Part shown: piece by piece, positions 18,849 through 28,355 of the stretch
How positions within the stretch are numbered: position 1 is the first letter of the stretch
Layout: each line of letters begins with the position of its first letter
From: Desulfobulbaceae bacterium
GTDB taxonomy: Bacteria; Desulfobacterota; Desulfobulbia; Desulfobulbales; VMSU01
Assembly: GCA_028718985.1 (NCBI GenBank)
Contig: JAQUKQ010000012.1
Coordinates: 1 to 46,904, forward strand
Length of the DNA stretch: 46,904 nt
Direction of reading: 5' to 3'
Notes under the pieces: generated by a model
Database searches by the model: none
Seen by the model: only the letters and a program-made list of their open reading frames with translations
What the model was told of the DNA's origin: nothing
Made by a program: the position numbers and the translations under genes

Positions 18849-18929
18849 CGGAAAGACTCGGTTCGCTCGGTTGATTCATGACCATCAATTGCCGGTAGGG
18901 GCATCCCCATTCTTTTGATCCGTCATGTC

Positions 18930-18957
18930 AAAAAAACATGGGGAGTTACATACCCAT
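18930..18957 (-). terminator. Rho-independent terminator after sdhB
   Basis: On the minus strand, ATGGG and CCCAT form a stem around a 10-nt loop and are followed within 2 nt by seven T (18936-18930). It lies 85 nt after the sdhB stop and would end the sdhCAB transcript before the cyclase gene. Confidence 0.65.
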
Positions 18958-19041
18958 CATAGGTCAGCAAACTTCAGAAGTCAAAGCCCTTTCTCTCCGC
19001 AATGGATGCCTGGTGTGCGGTTCAGGCAAATAGGCAAATGG

Positions 19042-19803
19042 TTACTTTTCGTTCGAGAACAACACTGCCTTCATAAACTCCCTGTTCAGACGTGCAATAT
19101 TGCTGATTGATATGCCCTTGGGGCAGGCCTTTTCGCAGCGTTTCTCATTGCCGCAGTTGCCAAAACCAAGTTTGTCCATTTTCTTTACCATCGCCAAGGC
19201 GCGCTGATTCCGTTCCGGTTGTCCTTGCGGCAGCAGACTGAGGTGCGAGACCTTGGCCCCGACAAAGAGCATGGCCGAGGCGTTCGGGCAGGCTGCGACG
19301 CAGGCACCGCAACCGATGCACTCTGCCGCGTCGAGGGCCTGTTCGGCGGTGGGATTTGGTATCGGGATGGTATTGGCGTCTGGGGTGCCGCCGGTGTTGA
19401 CTGAGACATATCCGCCTTCGGCAATGATGGCGTCGAAGGCACTGCGATCGACAATCAGGTCCTTGACCAGCTTGAAGGCTCGGGACCGGAATGGTTCAAT
19501 GACTAAGGTGTCGCCGTCTTTGAAGTGACGCATATGGAGTTGGCAAAGGGTGGTCTTCTGCTCCGGGCCATGCGGTTTGCCATTAACCACCGAGCCGCAC
19601 ATGCCGCAGATACCTTCCCGGCAATCATGGTCGAAGGCCACCGCTTCCTCACCACTCAGGATGAGGCGCTCGTTTAAGACATCGAGCATTTCAAGAAAAG
19701 ACATGGAGGTTGAGATCGGCCCTGATTCGTAGGTGTGGAAGGCCCCTTGCGCCTCGGGTCCGGACTGTCTCCAGATTCTTAAAGTAAGGTTAATGAGACT
19801 CAT
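19042..19803 (-). CDS. sdhB: Succinate dehydrogenase/fumarate reductase iron-sulfur subunit
   Basis: The 253-residue electron-transfer subunit carries three clusters. The [2Fe-2S] ligands lie in [13 protein letters not shown] plus a later Cys, the [4Fe-4S] ligands in [12 protein letters not shown], and the [3Fe-4S]-type site in the [14 protein letters not shown] region. It links the flavin of SdhA to the membrane haems and menaquinone of SdhC. Its start overlaps the sdhA stop by 4 bp. It closes the sdhCAB operon and is followed by a terminator. Confidence 0.95.
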   Translation of the reverse strand: MSLINLTLRIWRQSGPEAQGAFHTYESGPISTSMSFLEMLDVLNERLILSGEEAVAFDHDCREGICGMCGSVVNGKPHGPEQKTTLCQLHMRHFKDGDTLVIEPFRSRAFKLVKDLIVDRSAFDAIIAEGGYVSVNTGGTPDANTIPIPNPTAEQALDAAECIGCGACVAACPNASAMLFVGAKVSHLSLLPQGQPERNQRALAMVKKMDKLGFGNCGNEKRCEKACPKGISISNIARLNREFMKAVLFSNEK

Positions 19804-21713
19804 TTGTAGCTCCTTTGACTGAGCTTAACATTGTCAAAGACCAAAGGCTCTTTGTGTAGAAGGGGCGTCTGCCCTTCGCCTTGATATTGCCAGGCCGAGA
19901 CGTGAGAGAAGGTGTCGTCCTGGCGTTTGGCCTCATGTTCCTCGGTTTGGCTCTCTTCACGGAAGTGACAGCCGCACGACTCCTCTCGTGCCAGGGCATC
20001 GAGGATCATGATCTCGGCAAATTCAATGAAGTCGGCAACTCGTCCGGCCCTTTCCAGGGTTTGGTTCAGCTCTGCTCCGCTCCCCGTCACTTTGAGATCT
20101 GACCAGAATTTTTTTTTCAGCTCCGGCAGATTGTGCAAGGCCTTCTTGAGTCCGGCCTCGTTACGGGCCATACCACAATGATCCCAGAGTAAATGGCCAA
20201 GTTCGCGGTGGAAGTCATCGGCTGTTCGTTTGCCGTTAATCGACAGCAGGGTCTGAATACGCTCATGCACTGTCTTCTTGGCTTCAGTGAAAGCGACATG
20301 GTTGGTGTCGATTTTCGGCAGTGTAGCCGTCGCAAAGTGAGCACCAATGGTAGCGGGTAAAACGAAATAGCCATCGGCTAAGCCCTGCATAAGGGCGCTG
20401 GCACCCAGGCGGTTGGCACCATGATCGGAGAAGTTGGCCTCGCCCAGGACATAGAGTCCCGGGACAGTGCTCATCAGATGGTAATCGACCCAAAGGCCAC
20501 CCATGGTGTAGTGGACAGCAGGGTAGATGGTCATTGGTTCCTTGATTGGGTCTTGGCCGGTGATCTTTTCATACATGTGGAAGAGATTGCCGTATTTCCG
20601 ACGAATGGACTCTTCGCCAAGCCGCTTGATGGCATCGGCAAAATCGAGATAGACCGCCAGCCCTGTTTCACCAACGCCCTTGCCGGCATCACACTGTTCC
20701 TTAGCGTTACGAGAGGCAACGTCACGTGGTACCAGATTACCGAAGCTGGGGTACTTCTTCTCAAGGTAGAAGTCTCTTTCCGATTCAGGGATTTCGGCGG
20801 GGCGTCTTTGATCTCCCTTTTTACTTGGTACCCAAACCCGGCCATCGTTCCGCAGGCTCTCACTCATCAGAGTCAGCTTCGACTGGTAGGTGCCGTGCAC
20901 TGGGATGCATGTCGGATGGATCTGCACGAAACAGGGGTTGGCAAAACATGCCCCTCGTTTGTAGGCGCGCCAGGTGGCAGTGACATTGGAGGCCATGGCG
21001 TTGGTAGAGAGGTAGTAGGCATTGCCATAGCCACCGGTAGCTAATACCACGGCATGAGCAGTGTGCGACTCAATGGCTCCTGTGATCAAATTGCGGGTGA
21101 CGATTCCCCTGGCCTGACCGTCGATTACCACGAGATCCATCATCTCTGAGCGGGGAAATAGTGTCACTTTACCGGCCTTGACCTGCCGCATGAGGGCACT
21201 GTAGGCACCAAGCAGAAGTTGTTGGCCAGTTTGGCCTCTGGCGTAAAATGTTCGCGACACCTGGGCACCACCGAAGGAACGATTAGTAAGCAGGCCACCG
21301 TATTCCCGTGCGAAGGGCACCCCTTGCGCCACGCATTGGTCAATGATCTGATTGCTGATCTGGGCAAGGCGATAGACATTGGCCTCTCGAGCCCGGAAGT
21401 CTCCGCCCTTAACGGTGTCATAAAAGAGCCGCCAGATGCTGTCCCCATCGTTTGGATAATTTTTGGCGGCGTTGATACCTCCCTGAGCCGCTATGCTGTG
21501 GGCACGTCTGGGACTGTCCTGGATGCAGAAGGTTTTAACGTTGTAGCCAAGCTCGCCAAGTGTCGCCGATGCAGATGCCCCGGCCAGACCGGTGCCGACC
21601 ACGATAATGTCGAATTTACGCTTGTTGGCGGGATTGACAAGCTTGGTTTCAAAACGAAAGCGGTCCCACTTTTCAGTCAAGGGCCCCGAGGGGATGCGGT
21701 GATCGAGTTGCAT
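19800..21713 (-). CDS. sdhA: Succinate dehydrogenase/fumarate reductase flavoprotein subunit
   Basis: This 637-residue subunit oxidises succinate to fumarate (or the reverse) on covalently bound FAD. The dinucleotide fold [12 protein letters not shown] opens the protein, [10 protein letters not shown] gives the FAD-linking His region, and the active-site segments HPTC, RDVASRN and [10 protein letters not shown] are intact. The sequence matches the type-B enzymes found with a single diheme cytochrome b. In propionate oxidation the succinate-to-fumarate step is uphill toward menaquinone, and type-B enzymes are those thought to drive it by reverse electron transfer. It lies 47 nt after sdhC and overlaps sdhB by 4 bp. 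Confidence 0.95.
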   Translation of the reverse strand: MQLDHRIPSGPLTEKWDRFRFETKLVNPANKRKFDIIVVGTGLAGASASATLGELGYNVKTFCIQDSPRRAHSIAAQGGINAAKNYPNDGDSIWRLFYDTVKGGDFRAREANVYRLAQISNQIIDQCVAQGVPFAREYGGLLTNRSFGGAQVSRTFYARGQTGQQLLLGAYSALMRQVKAGKVTLFPRSEMMDLVVIDGQARGIVTRNLITGAIESHTAHAVVLATGGYGNAYYLSTNAMASNVTATWRAYKRGACFANPCFVQIHPTCIPVHGTYQSKLTLMSESLRNDGRVWVPSKKGDQRRPAEIPESERDFYLEKKYPSFGNLVPRDVASRNAKEQCDAGKGVGETGLAVYLDFADAIKRLGEESIRRKYGNLFHMYEKITGQDPIKEPMTIYPAVHYTMGGLWVDYHLMSTVPGLYVLGEANFSDHGANRLGASALMQGLADGYFVLPATIGAHFATATLPKIDTNHVAFTEAKKTVHERIQTLLSINGKRTADDFHRELGHLLWDHCGMARNEAGLKKALHNLPELKKKFWSDLKVTGSGAELNQTLERAGRVADFIEFAEIMILDALAREESCGCHFREESQTEEHEAKRQDDTFSHVSAWQYQGEGQTPLLHKEPLVFDNVKLSQRSYK

Positions 21714-21760
21714 GGTATCCTTTGGTGGATGGGTTTACCCCCGTCGCAACGGGTCTTGTT

Positions 21761-22405
21761 TTATTGAAGAAAACCGTCCGTAGTCAAGGCCAGGAGGGGA
21801 ATCAACATGAAAAGAGCGCCGAGAATGACAGCCATAGAGAGGCCGCCGCGTTGCAAGAATCGATTGTATTGGGGGTGGTTGGCTCCAAACGACTGGAACA
21901 GGCTCCAGAAACCATGACTGATATGCAAGGTGAGTCCGCTTAACGCCACAAGATAGAAAAACCCGAGTGGCGGATTACCGAGAACGGTTTTTACCTGATC
22001 AGCGGTCGAAATCATCTTGCTGGCAAAGTGAAAATTAAGGAGATGCACGACCAGAAAGATCAGGATTAGCGCACCGGTGTAAGGCATGGTGGAGGCACTC
22101 CAACTTCGATCTGTTGCAGAGACGGCGTAACGGGTAGGTCGGGCACTGAGATTGTCAATAAAGAGAAGGATGGCGGTGAGGATATGGGCCAGAAAGACAA
22201 GGGCCAGGCAAGCCTCAAGCACGTGAATGAATCCGCCCAGCGAGTGAAGGTGGGCGGCATAGGAGTTATATGCCTCTTTGCCCAAGAAGGAGAATGTGTT
22301 CCCGGCCAGATGTGCCATCAAAAAAAATGACAGGCAGGCCCCAGAGAGGGCCATGATATATTTTTTGCCGATTGACGATTGAAACACGCTAAGAAACCAG
22401 GACAT
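21761..22405 (-). CDS. sdhC: Succinate dehydrogenase cytochrome b subunit (diheme, type B)
   Basis: The 214-residue membrane anchor has five hydrophobic helices with His residues suited to bind two haems b (for example in MAHLAGN, HSLGGFIH, LAHILTA, VHLLNFHF and LHISHGFW). It passes electrons between SdhB and menaquinone. The start is placed at ATG 22405, where GAGG precedes MSWFLSVFQSSIGKKY, the usual N-terminus; an upstream in-frame ATG at 22495 would add 30 residues without membrane or family features. It is the first gene of sdhCAB. No separate SdhD is present, as expected for type B. Confidence 0.92.
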   Translation of the reverse strand: MSWFLSVFQSSIGKKYIMALSGACLSFFLMAHLAGNTFSFLGKEAYNSYAAHLHSLGGFIHVLEACLALVFLAHILTAILLFIDNLSARPTRYAVSATDRSWSASTMPYTGALILIFLVVHLLNFHFASKMISTADQVKTVLGNPPLGFFYLVALSGLTLHISHGFWSLFQSFGANHPQYNRFLQRGGLSMAVILGALFMLIPLLALTTDGFLQ

Positions 22406-22727
22406 TTTCACCTCAACAGGGGATAGGAGAGACATGACAAGGGGTGCCGTAACGTAATTTTCTTTTGGAAAACCGTGGTTACTCAGCAGTGCCACAGATT
22501 GCCGCTCACTCAGGGTGATGCGTGCGCCGTCTCCGTGAACCGCCCTGATCGCCTCGAAAATTCTCGATGCTGAAGGGCAGCGGGCAGCGCAAGATTACCG
22601 CTTGCAGGCACGGTGTCAAGCAAAGTTTGATAGCAACGACATACCCTACCTGCAGGGAAGCTGCAAAAGGTGCGTATAGGTAGAACTTCCCCCTGCAAAA
22701 ATCAAGCGGCAGGACAATAAAAAATTG
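22406..22727. promoter_or_regulatory. Spacer between maeA and sdhCAB
   Basis: These 322 bases hold no convincing gene. The stretch just after the maeA stop contains imperfect AT-rich and CCTGC/GCAGG inverted repeats with short T-runs on the minus strand, a weak terminator candidate. A promoter for sdhCAB presumably lies here but no clear hexamers stand out. Confidence 0.35.
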
Positions 22728-24455
22728 TTATTGAGCGATCAGCGGTAAGTAGTGTGGCTGCCACTGCATTTTTTCGACAATGGTTGCCAAACGGCTCGGA
22801 TCGTTATCGTGTTGGAATTTATTGAAGACGCAGAGGCCGCTTACCTTGTCAGTCATTGCTCTTATCCCGACCTGTACTGCAACCTGTTTGCACACCTTGC
22901 GTAACTCACTCACTGGTGGTGTCAATACGCCTTTCTCCAAGTCTTCCGGGGATACCATGTCGGTGACCGCTCGAGCGGCGGCCGTAAAGAAGGAGGGTAA
23001 TACCTCTCTGCTGCCGGAGGCAAGGATGCCAAGTCCAACCCCGGGGAAAATAAAGACGTTGTTGCACTGACCGATGCGCACGCCGTTGACAGGGGAAAAC
23101 GGGCTGCCAGTGGCGATGAGGGCTTTCCCTTCTGTCCAGCGGGAGATGTCTTCCGGCAAGGCCTCAGCATAGGGTGTTGGGTTACTCAAGGGCAGGATGA
23201 TTGGCCTGTCGGTATTGGCCATCGCCGCTTTGACAACTTCCTCGGTAAAGCATCCTGCCTGCCCGGAAGTGCCAATCAGAACAGTTATCTTCTCGTTGAT
23301 CACAGCATTCAGGAGGGTGTTATCCTCCTTGTTTTTCAGCCATGGCAGAGATTGATGATCCTTGGCGAATTTAACTTTGTACGGCTCCATCCGCCGATCG
23401 GTGGTCAGGATGCCACGGCTGTCGAGGGCGAAAATTCTTGCTCTTGCCTCTTTTTCATTCAGGCCTTCAGCCAGCAGGGCCGCTTCTATTTGCTCGGCAA
23501 CTCCAACTCCACCTGCTCCTGCGCCATGCACCAGAAAGATCTGATCTCGCAAGAGCTCTTTTTTGATTTTCATGGCGGTCAAAATTGCCGCCAGAGTGAT
23601 GGCCCCGGTTCCCTGAATGTCATCATTAAAGGAGATCAGGTCGTGGAGGTAGGCATCACGGATGGCGAAGGCATTTTGCTTGGAAAAGTCCTCCCACTGA
23701 CAGAGGGCATTTGGGCATACCTTCTTGAAGGCTTTGGCGAAACGCTGTACGAAATTGATGTAGTCATCGCCTTCAAGACGATGGTGGCGCCAACCAAGAT
23801 AATCCGGATCGTCGAGCAGTTGTTTGTTGTTGGTGCCAACGTCAAGCGAGATTGGCAGACAGTGCCAGGGGGCGATTCCAGCCCCTTGGGTGTAGAGCAT
23901 TAGCTTGCCGAGGCAGATAGCAATGCCGCCAGCCCCTTGATCTCCTATGCCGAGAATCCCTTGGTTGTCTGTCACCACCGCTACTCTGATGTCACTGGTG
24001 TCGTACTGCAAAAGGATCTCTTCGGCTTGATCGATGTTGCCCGGATAAAAGTGCAAGCCGTTCGCCTTACGGAACATGGAAGAGTATTTTTGGCAGGCAA
24101 TGCCAACTGTTGGTGTGTAGATGATGGGCATCAAGTGTTCAAGGTCCTTGGCGATCAGGGCGTGCGCCAGCGTGGCATTGCGGTCGTAGAGTGAGCGCAC
24201 ATAGATGAATTTTTCTATATCACTTGCCTTATTGTAAAAGATGCTGAGTGAGTTTTGCACCTGGCTCTGCAGGGAGCGCTCGGCAGGTGGGAGCAACCCT
24301 GAGAGGTGCAGTTCACGACGTTCCGCTTCAGAGAAGGAGGTGCCTTTGCTGGTGAAATTATTGGCCATCACGGCCATACCACGGCCAGTCACCTTTATCG
24401 CCTTGGTGTTGCCGAACTCGTCATATTCAAACTGATATAGATTTTCAGGCATCAT
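22728..24455 (-). CDS. maeA: NAD(P)-dependent malic enzyme (large, MaeA/SfcA type)
   Basis: The protein of about 575 residues oxidatively decarboxylates malate to pyruvate. Family signatures are IYTPTVG near residue 110, TDNQGILGIGDQGAGG, the active-site and metal segment FNDDIQGTGA, and the Rossmann loop HGAGAGGVGVAE. It belongs to the large eukaryote/E. coli MaeA-like class. Together with SdhCAB and a fumarase not present here it takes succinate to pyruvate. The start is placed at the first of two adjacent ATG codons (24455/24452), preceded by AGGGAAGAG; an in-frame ATG at 24512 is too close to the upstream hairpin and not family-like. It follows dctM by 78 nt and is probably in the dct operon. 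Confidence 0.93.
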   Translation of the reverse strand: MMPENLYQFEYDEFGNTKAIKVTGRGMAVMANNFTSKGTSFSEAERRELHLSGLLPPAERSLQSQVQNSLSIFYNKASDIEKFIYVRSLYDRNATLAHALIAKDLEHLMPIIYTPTVGIACQKYSSMFRKANGLHFYPGNIDQAEEILLQYDTSDIRVAVVTDNQGILGIGDQGAGGIAICLGKLMLYTQGAGIAPWHCLPISLDVGTNNKQLLDDPDYLGWRHHRLEGDDYINFVQRFAKAFKKVCPNALCQWEDFSKQNAFAIRDAYLHDLISFNDDIQGTGAITLAAILTAMKIKKELLRDQIFLVHGAGAGGVGVAEQIEAALLAEGLNEKEARARIFALDSRGILTTDRRMEPYKVKFAKDHQSLPWLKNKEDNTLLNAVINEKITVLIGTSGQAGCFTEEVVKAAMANTDRPIILPLSNPTPYAEALPEDISRWTEGKALIATGSPFSPVNGVRIGQCNNVFIFPGVGLGILASGSREVLPSFFTAAARAVTDMVSPEDLEKGVLTPPVSELRKVCKQVAVQVGIRAMTDKVSGLCVFNKFQHDNDPSRLATIVEKMQWQPHYLPLIAQ

Positions 24456-24484
24456 CTCTTCCCTGTGTTTTTTTGGTCGGGGAT

Positions 24485-24511
24485 TGCGGTTCGTTGGGAG
24501 AACGAACCGCA
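24485..24511. terminator. Perfect 11-bp hairpin between dctM and maeA
   Basis: TGCGGTTCGTT (24485-24495) and AACGAACCGCA (24501-24511) form a perfect stem with a 5-nt loop. No T-run follows on the minus strand, so it is more likely an RNA-stability or processing hairpin, or a weak attenuator, than a full terminator. Confidence 0.5.
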
Positions 24512-24533
24512 CTATCGTTATTGCAAGATGGCA

Positions 24534-25913
24534 TTAGTAGCCGAGCAGGTGCGGCAACCAGAGAGATACAATCGGCACATAGGTGATCAGCAACATGAAG
24601 CCGATCATGGAAATCAGCCAAGGCAGGACCGACATGGTAAGTTCGGAAATTCCCATCTTGGTGATGCCACTTGCCACGTACAGATTGAGCCCGACAGGTG
24701 GGTGGCACATGCCAACCTCCATGTTGACCGTCATCAGAATGCCGAAGTGGATCGGATCGACCCCCAGCTGCATTGCCACCGGGAACAGGATCGGTGCCAG
24801 GATCAGGATAATCGATGAGGGCTCCATGACGTTGCCTGCAAGTAGCAAGAGGACGTTAGTGACGGCCAGGAAGGCGACCATGCCGAGATGGTGACCGATG
24901 ATCCAGTCGGCCATGATCTGCGGGATCTGTTCCGAGGTCATCAGGTACGAGAAGAGCACGGCATTGGTGATGATATAGAGCAGCATGGCCGACATGTTGG
25001 CGGAATCAAGCAGTACCTTGGGGATTCGACTGAGCGGCATATCCTTGTAGACGAAGACGGCAACGATAAAGGCGTAAACCGCACTCATGGCAGCTGCTTC
25101 GGTGGGGGTGAACATGCCGCTGTAGATGCCGCCCAGCACGATCGCAATCAGCAACAATCCCCAAACGCTCTCCCTGAAGGCCTTGAGCCGTGCCTTGAAG
25201 GTTGCTTTCGGCAGGCGAGGATAGTTGTTCTTACGGGCACGATACCAAGTGACTGAACCTAACAGGGTGGCGAGAATGATGCCCGGAACCACTCCGGCCA
25301 TGAAGAGTGCGCCAACAGAGGAGTTGGTTGCAACCGCATAGATGACCATGACGATGGAGGGCGGGATCAAAATGCCCAGTGATCCCGAGGTGGTGATAAC
25401 ACCGGCCCCGAATCGGCGTGGAAAGCCTGCCTTGACCATGGCTGGCAGCAGGATGGAGCCTATCGCTACAACTGTTGCCGGGCTGGAGCCGGAAACGGCA
25501 GCGAACAGGGCGCAGGCCATGACCCCGGCCAGACCAAGACCGCCATGCCAATGACCGATCATCGAGGTGGCAAAGTTGATCATCCGTTTTGCTACGCCGC
25601 CATGGGTCAGAAAATTCCCGGCCACGATGAAGAAGGGGATCGCCATAATCTCAAACTTTTCAATGCCGGTAAACAGCTTCATGGCGACGGTCTCTACCGG
25701 CACCTGCGACATGAAAAAGAGGAAGGTCAAGACGGTAAGACCAAGCGAGATAGAGATCGGCATGCCGGTGAGCATCAGGCCGATCAACACGGCAAAGACG
25801 ATCCCGGCGCTGCCAAATGATGCAATAACGGCAAGGGAAATGAGAATGATAAACAGCCAGGTTGCCGCCTGTTTGGGGGTCATACGCTCTTGGACTTCAG
25901 CATGTGCGCTCAT
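24534..25913 (-). CDS. dctM: TRAP transporter large permease subunit
   Basis: This 459-residue protein has about a dozen hydrophobic helices and is the DctM-type channel subunit of a tripartite ATP-independent periplasmic transporter, driven by a sodium or proton gradient. Conserved segments seen are GMPISISLG early, AIPFFIVAGNFL, GSSPATVVAIGSI, ILIPPSIVMVIYA and HFGILMTVNMEVGMCHPPVGLNLYV near the end. It overlaps the dctQ stop by 4 bp. Neighbouring maeA and sdhCAB suggest C4-dicarboxylates or related acids as cargo. Confidence 0.95.
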   Translation of the reverse strand: MSAHAEVQERMTPKQAATWLFIILISLAVIASFGSAGIVFAVLIGLMLTGMPISISLGLTVLTFLFFMSQVPVETVAMKLFTGIEKFEIMAIPFFIVAGNFLTHGGVAKRMINFATSMIGHWHGGLGLAGVMACALFAAVSGSSPATVVAIGSILLPAMVKAGFPRRFGAGVITTSGSLGILIPPSIVMVIYAVATNSSVGALFMAGVVPGIILATLLGSVTWYRARKNNYPRLPKATFKARLKAFRESVWGLLLIAIVLGGIYSGMFTPTEAAAMSAVYAFIVAVFVYKDMPLSRIPKVLLDSANMSAMLLYIITNAVLFSYLMTSEQIPQIMADWIIGHHLGMVAFLAVTNVLLLLAGNVMEPSSIILILAPILFPVAMQLGVDPIHFGILMTVNMEVGMCHPPVGLNLYVASGITKMGISELTMSVLPWLISMIGFMLLITYVPIVSLWLPHLLGY

Positions 25914-26581
25914 TTTACACCCCCTGCATATCTGTATTCGCTAAATTTGTTTTCTTCGTACTCCTCCAATGCCTCTGTGGCGTTGACAACTTCCTCCTCC
26001 AAGCCTTCGACATGCGAGTGGTCATGTTTTGGCAGCTCTCCTGTTTTGGCAAAGGTCCAGGCAACCTGGAGAAAACGAAAGCACATCAGGGATGAGCCAA
26101 GCGGAATGGCAAGGTAGACAATCCAGGTGGGCCACTCCAGATCGGGGGTGATCGGGCCCTCATACAAATCCCCAATCTCCATGCCAAACTTGCTGACCAT
26201 GAAGTAGTGCATCCCGTTTTCCCAGACGAAGCGAATCCCTAAGATGGCGATGATGCAAGTAAAGAAGGCCCCACTGAACAACCCGATCATCACCGAGGCC
26301 TTGCACCATTTCTCTGGGAGACGGTTGATCAGGACATCAACCCCCACGTGAATACCGGTTCGCACCCCATAGGCAGCACCGAATTTGGCCATCCAGACAA
26401 ACATGTAGATGCAGAGCTCTTGGGCCCAACTCATGTTGATGGTCAACAGCCAGTCCTGTAAGCCAGGGATCGGCAAGCCGGAGGCGTAGCGATGGACAAC
26501 GGCAACAAAGATAATCACAGTCGCCGCGCCAATGAGGAAGGTGATGATCCATTCCTCAAGGTGGTCGAGATATTTCATCAT
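25910..26581 (-). CDS. dctQ: TRAP transporter small permease subunit
   Basis: The 223-residue protein has four membrane helices typical of DctQ: an N-terminal one after EEWIITFLIGAATVIIF, then WAQELCIYMFVWMAKFGAAYGVRTGIHVGVDVLINRLP, which is the family's most conserved stretch. Its cytoplasmic tail is unusually acidic (about 30 residues with several consecutive Glu). It supports assembly of the TRAP channel with DctM, which overlaps it by 4 bp. AGGAG lies a short distance before the doubled ATG. A terminator-type hairpin stands between it and dctP. Confidence 0.93.
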   Translation of the reverse strand: MMKYLDHLEEWIITFLIGAATVIIFVAVVHRYASGLPIPGLQDWLLTINMSWAQELCIYMFVWMAKFGAAYGVRTGIHVGVDVLINRLPEKWCKASVMIGLFSGAFFTCIIAILGIRFVWENGMHYFMVSKFGMEIGDLYEGPITPDLEWPTWIVYLAIPLGSSLMCFRFLQVAWTFAKTGELPKHDHSHVEGLEEEVVNATEALEEYEENKFSEYRYAGGVK

Positions 26582-26605
26582 GGGGATATCTCCTGAAAAT
26601 AGGTC

Positions 26606-26636
26606 AAAAAAAGCCGCTACAGGGGGGTAGCGGCTT
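26606..26636 (-). terminator. Intercistronic attenuator/terminator between dctP and dctQ
   Basis: On the minus strand AAGCCGCTA and TAGCGGCTT form a 9-bp stem around an 8-nt loop, followed directly by T residues (26612-26606). It would stop most transcripts after dctP and let a fraction read into dctQM, giving more binding protein than permease. Confidence 0.75.
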
Positions 26637-26659
26637 CACATATGTCTACGATGTCTCGA

Positions 26660-27664
26660 TCACGGCTTGTAGCCGGTTTCCGCGTAGATCTCTTTGACAA
26701 TGTCTGCGCCGATCCGGCTCATGTTGTCTAGGTGGGCTTTGTTCATCGCCTTTCTCCAAGCAGCACGCTCTTCTGGAGTCAGGGTGATGATCTCGGAGCG
26801 ACCGGAATCCTTAACGGCAGCCAGGGCCTTCGCATTATCCTCTTTAGCGATACTGTTGGCAAAATCGGTGGCCTCTTTCATGCAGCCTTCCAAAGTCGTG
26901 CGGATGTCGTCTGGCAGGCCCTGCCAGAATTTCTTATTAACAAGCACTGCATAGCCAAGATACCCGTGCCTGGAAACAGTGACATATTTCTGAACCTCAT
27001 GCATCTTCTGGGTATAGAGATTTGAAGGGGGATTTTCAGTGCCGTCGACAACGCCGGTTTGCAGGGCTTGATAGACTTCGGAGAAGGCCATAACCTGTGG
27101 GATAGCACCGACGGAACGCATTTCAGAGTCAAGCACCTTGGACGATTGGATCCGCATCTTCAGACCTTTGAAGTCTTCGACGTTTCGAATTGGTTTATTA
27201 GCGCTCATGACCTTGAAGCCGTTATCCCAGTAGCCCAAGCCAATCAAGCCCTTTGTCTCAAGTTTTTTGAGCAGCTTGACTCCGACCGGCCCTTGAGTGA
27301 CCTTGTGCAGGTCATCGAAATCATCAAAGATAAATGGCAGGTCGAAGGCCTCGAACTCTTTGAGGCCCAAGGGGCCAAATTTTGCCAATGAAGGGGCCAG
27401 CATCTGCACCGATCCCATTTGCAGAGCCTCCATCTCCTCCTTGTCTTTAAAGAGTTGGCTGTTGGGGTAGACCTCGACCTTTACGCGACCTGCGGTTCGC
27501 TCCTCGGCAAGTTTCTTGAAATACTCTGCCGCTTGGCCTTTCGGTGTTTGTTGGGCCACAACGTGGCTGAATTTAATTAAAATTTCCTCTGCCTGTGCCA
27601 TGTGTGGGATTGTCAGGGCAACGACTGTGATAACGAGAAATTTAAGGCAACGATCCAGTTTCAT
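26660..27664 (-). CDS. dctP: TRAP transporter periplasmic solute-binding protein (DctP family)
   Basis: The 334-residue precursor has a signal peptide (about 1-26, ending AQA) and the DctP fold: IKFSHVVAQQTPKGQAAEYF at the start of the mature part, PFIFDDFDDLHKV, and GLKMRIQSSKV, which contains the Arg that binds a substrate carboxylate. AFSEVYQALQTGVVDGTENP is the family's second signature. It captures C4-dicarboxylates or similar acids for DctQM. The start is fixed by AGGAGGAA 6 nt before ATG 27664; an ATG at 27727 would put a non-signal extension in front. First gene of dctPQM-maeA. Confidence 0.95.
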   Translation of the reverse strand: MKLDRCLKFLVITVVALTIPHMAQAEEILIKFSHVVAQQTPKGQAAEYFKKLAEERTAGRVKVEVYPNSQLFKDKEEMEALQMGSVQMLAPSLAKFGPLGLKEFEAFDLPFIFDDFDDLHKVTQGPVGVKLLKKLETKGLIGLGYWDNGFKVMSANKPIRNVEDFKGLKMRIQSSKVLDSEMRSVGAIPQVMAFSEVYQALQTGVVDGTENPPSNLYTQKMHEVQKYVTVSRHGYLGYAVLVNKKFWQGLPDDIRTTLEGCMKEATDFANSIAKEDNAKALAAVKDSGRSEIITLTPEERAAWRKAMNKAHLDNMSRIGADIVKEIYAETGYKP

Positions 27665-28056
27665 ACGGTATTCCTCCTGTTTGTATTGATGATTTATGGC
27701 GCGATAGCCATTTTCAGTTATTGTCACAATAGGCCCAAAAGGTCTGTAATAATAGTCCTGGAATTCTGATTGTTGCGTAGGAAAATTTCTTACAAAATTA
27801 GTCGTCGGAAAGGACGTCTGGATATGTGAGCCTGGTTATAGCCGGAATACAGGGAGACGAATAAACGACATGTACAAAATAAGAGCTTGGTGTGTCCTTG
27901 TAAGGCCCAACTCAAGTGGCGGATATGATCGTTGACTTGAAGAAATGGGAGGGAGATGATCAGCCAAGAGGCACTGGAGATTACCTGAACATTACCGGAT
28001 GCCAATTTTGTTATTTCTCTTGCGAGAGAGAGATTGTTGCCGGGAATCCGGCTGCG

Positions 28057-28090
28057 GCCAAATCGTTGCTTGAACAAGCAACGATTTGGC
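28057..28090. repeat. Perfect 15-bp inverted repeat with 4-nt loop
   Basis: GCCAAATCGTTGCTT (28057-28071), GAAC, and its exact complement (28076-28090). No T-run follows on either strand. It lies about 270 nt before the gene at 28356 and 390 nt before dctP. Candidate roles: operator, end of a small RNA, or mobile hairpin; only one copy was noticed in the window. Confidence 0.6.
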
Positions 28091-28187
28091 GAAGAATTGT
28101 GTTGTTATGGGCTTGTCTCGTATCTCATTGAAACGGTGAATGATTTTCGGAAATTCATTATGCCTCAAGGAAAATCCTGAGAATTTA

Positions 28188-28216
28188 CTTATAAAATTTA
28201 TTTGAAATTTTATAAG
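28188..28216. promoter_or_regulatory. AT-rich 12-bp inverted repeat upstream of the large sensor gene
   Basis: CTTATAAAATTT (28188-28199) and AAATTTTATAAG (28205-28216) are exact complements separated by 5 nt. The site is 140 nt before the ATG at 28356. Its composition suits a regulator binding site overlapping a promoter. Function is inference. Confidence 0.45.
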
Positions 28217-28355
28217 GCAGCATCGTAAGATTACATATACCCCCTCAGAATAATCCTCTGGAGGGGTTGAGGATCTAGCCCATCCTGCCGCAGTCGCTAG
28301 GGATTGACGTTCATGACCTTTCGACACGTTATGCCAATTACGTCATGAAGATGCC

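Larger units (their letters stand above)
27665..28355. promoter_or_regulatory. Divergent gene-free region between dctP and the large GGDEF protein
   Basis: This 691-base region has no protein gene I trust. Short open frames near 27790-28131 on both strands overlap each other and resemble nothing known. It must hold the dctP promoter and that of the gene at 28356. It contains a 15-bp perfect inverted repeat (28057-28090), a 12-bp AT-rich one (28188-28216), and a smaller CTCA-AGGA/TCCT-GAG repeat near 28164-28181. Confidence 0.5.

Noticed and set aside
27790-28131. Short open frames on both strands between dctP and the large sensor gene
   Set aside because: They overlap each other, contain part of the 15-bp palindrome and resemble no family I know; treated as spacer.
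27665-28355. Sigma-54 promoter for dctP
   Set aside because: No TGGCAC-N5-TTGC-type -24/-12 element was found on the minus strand upstream of dctP.
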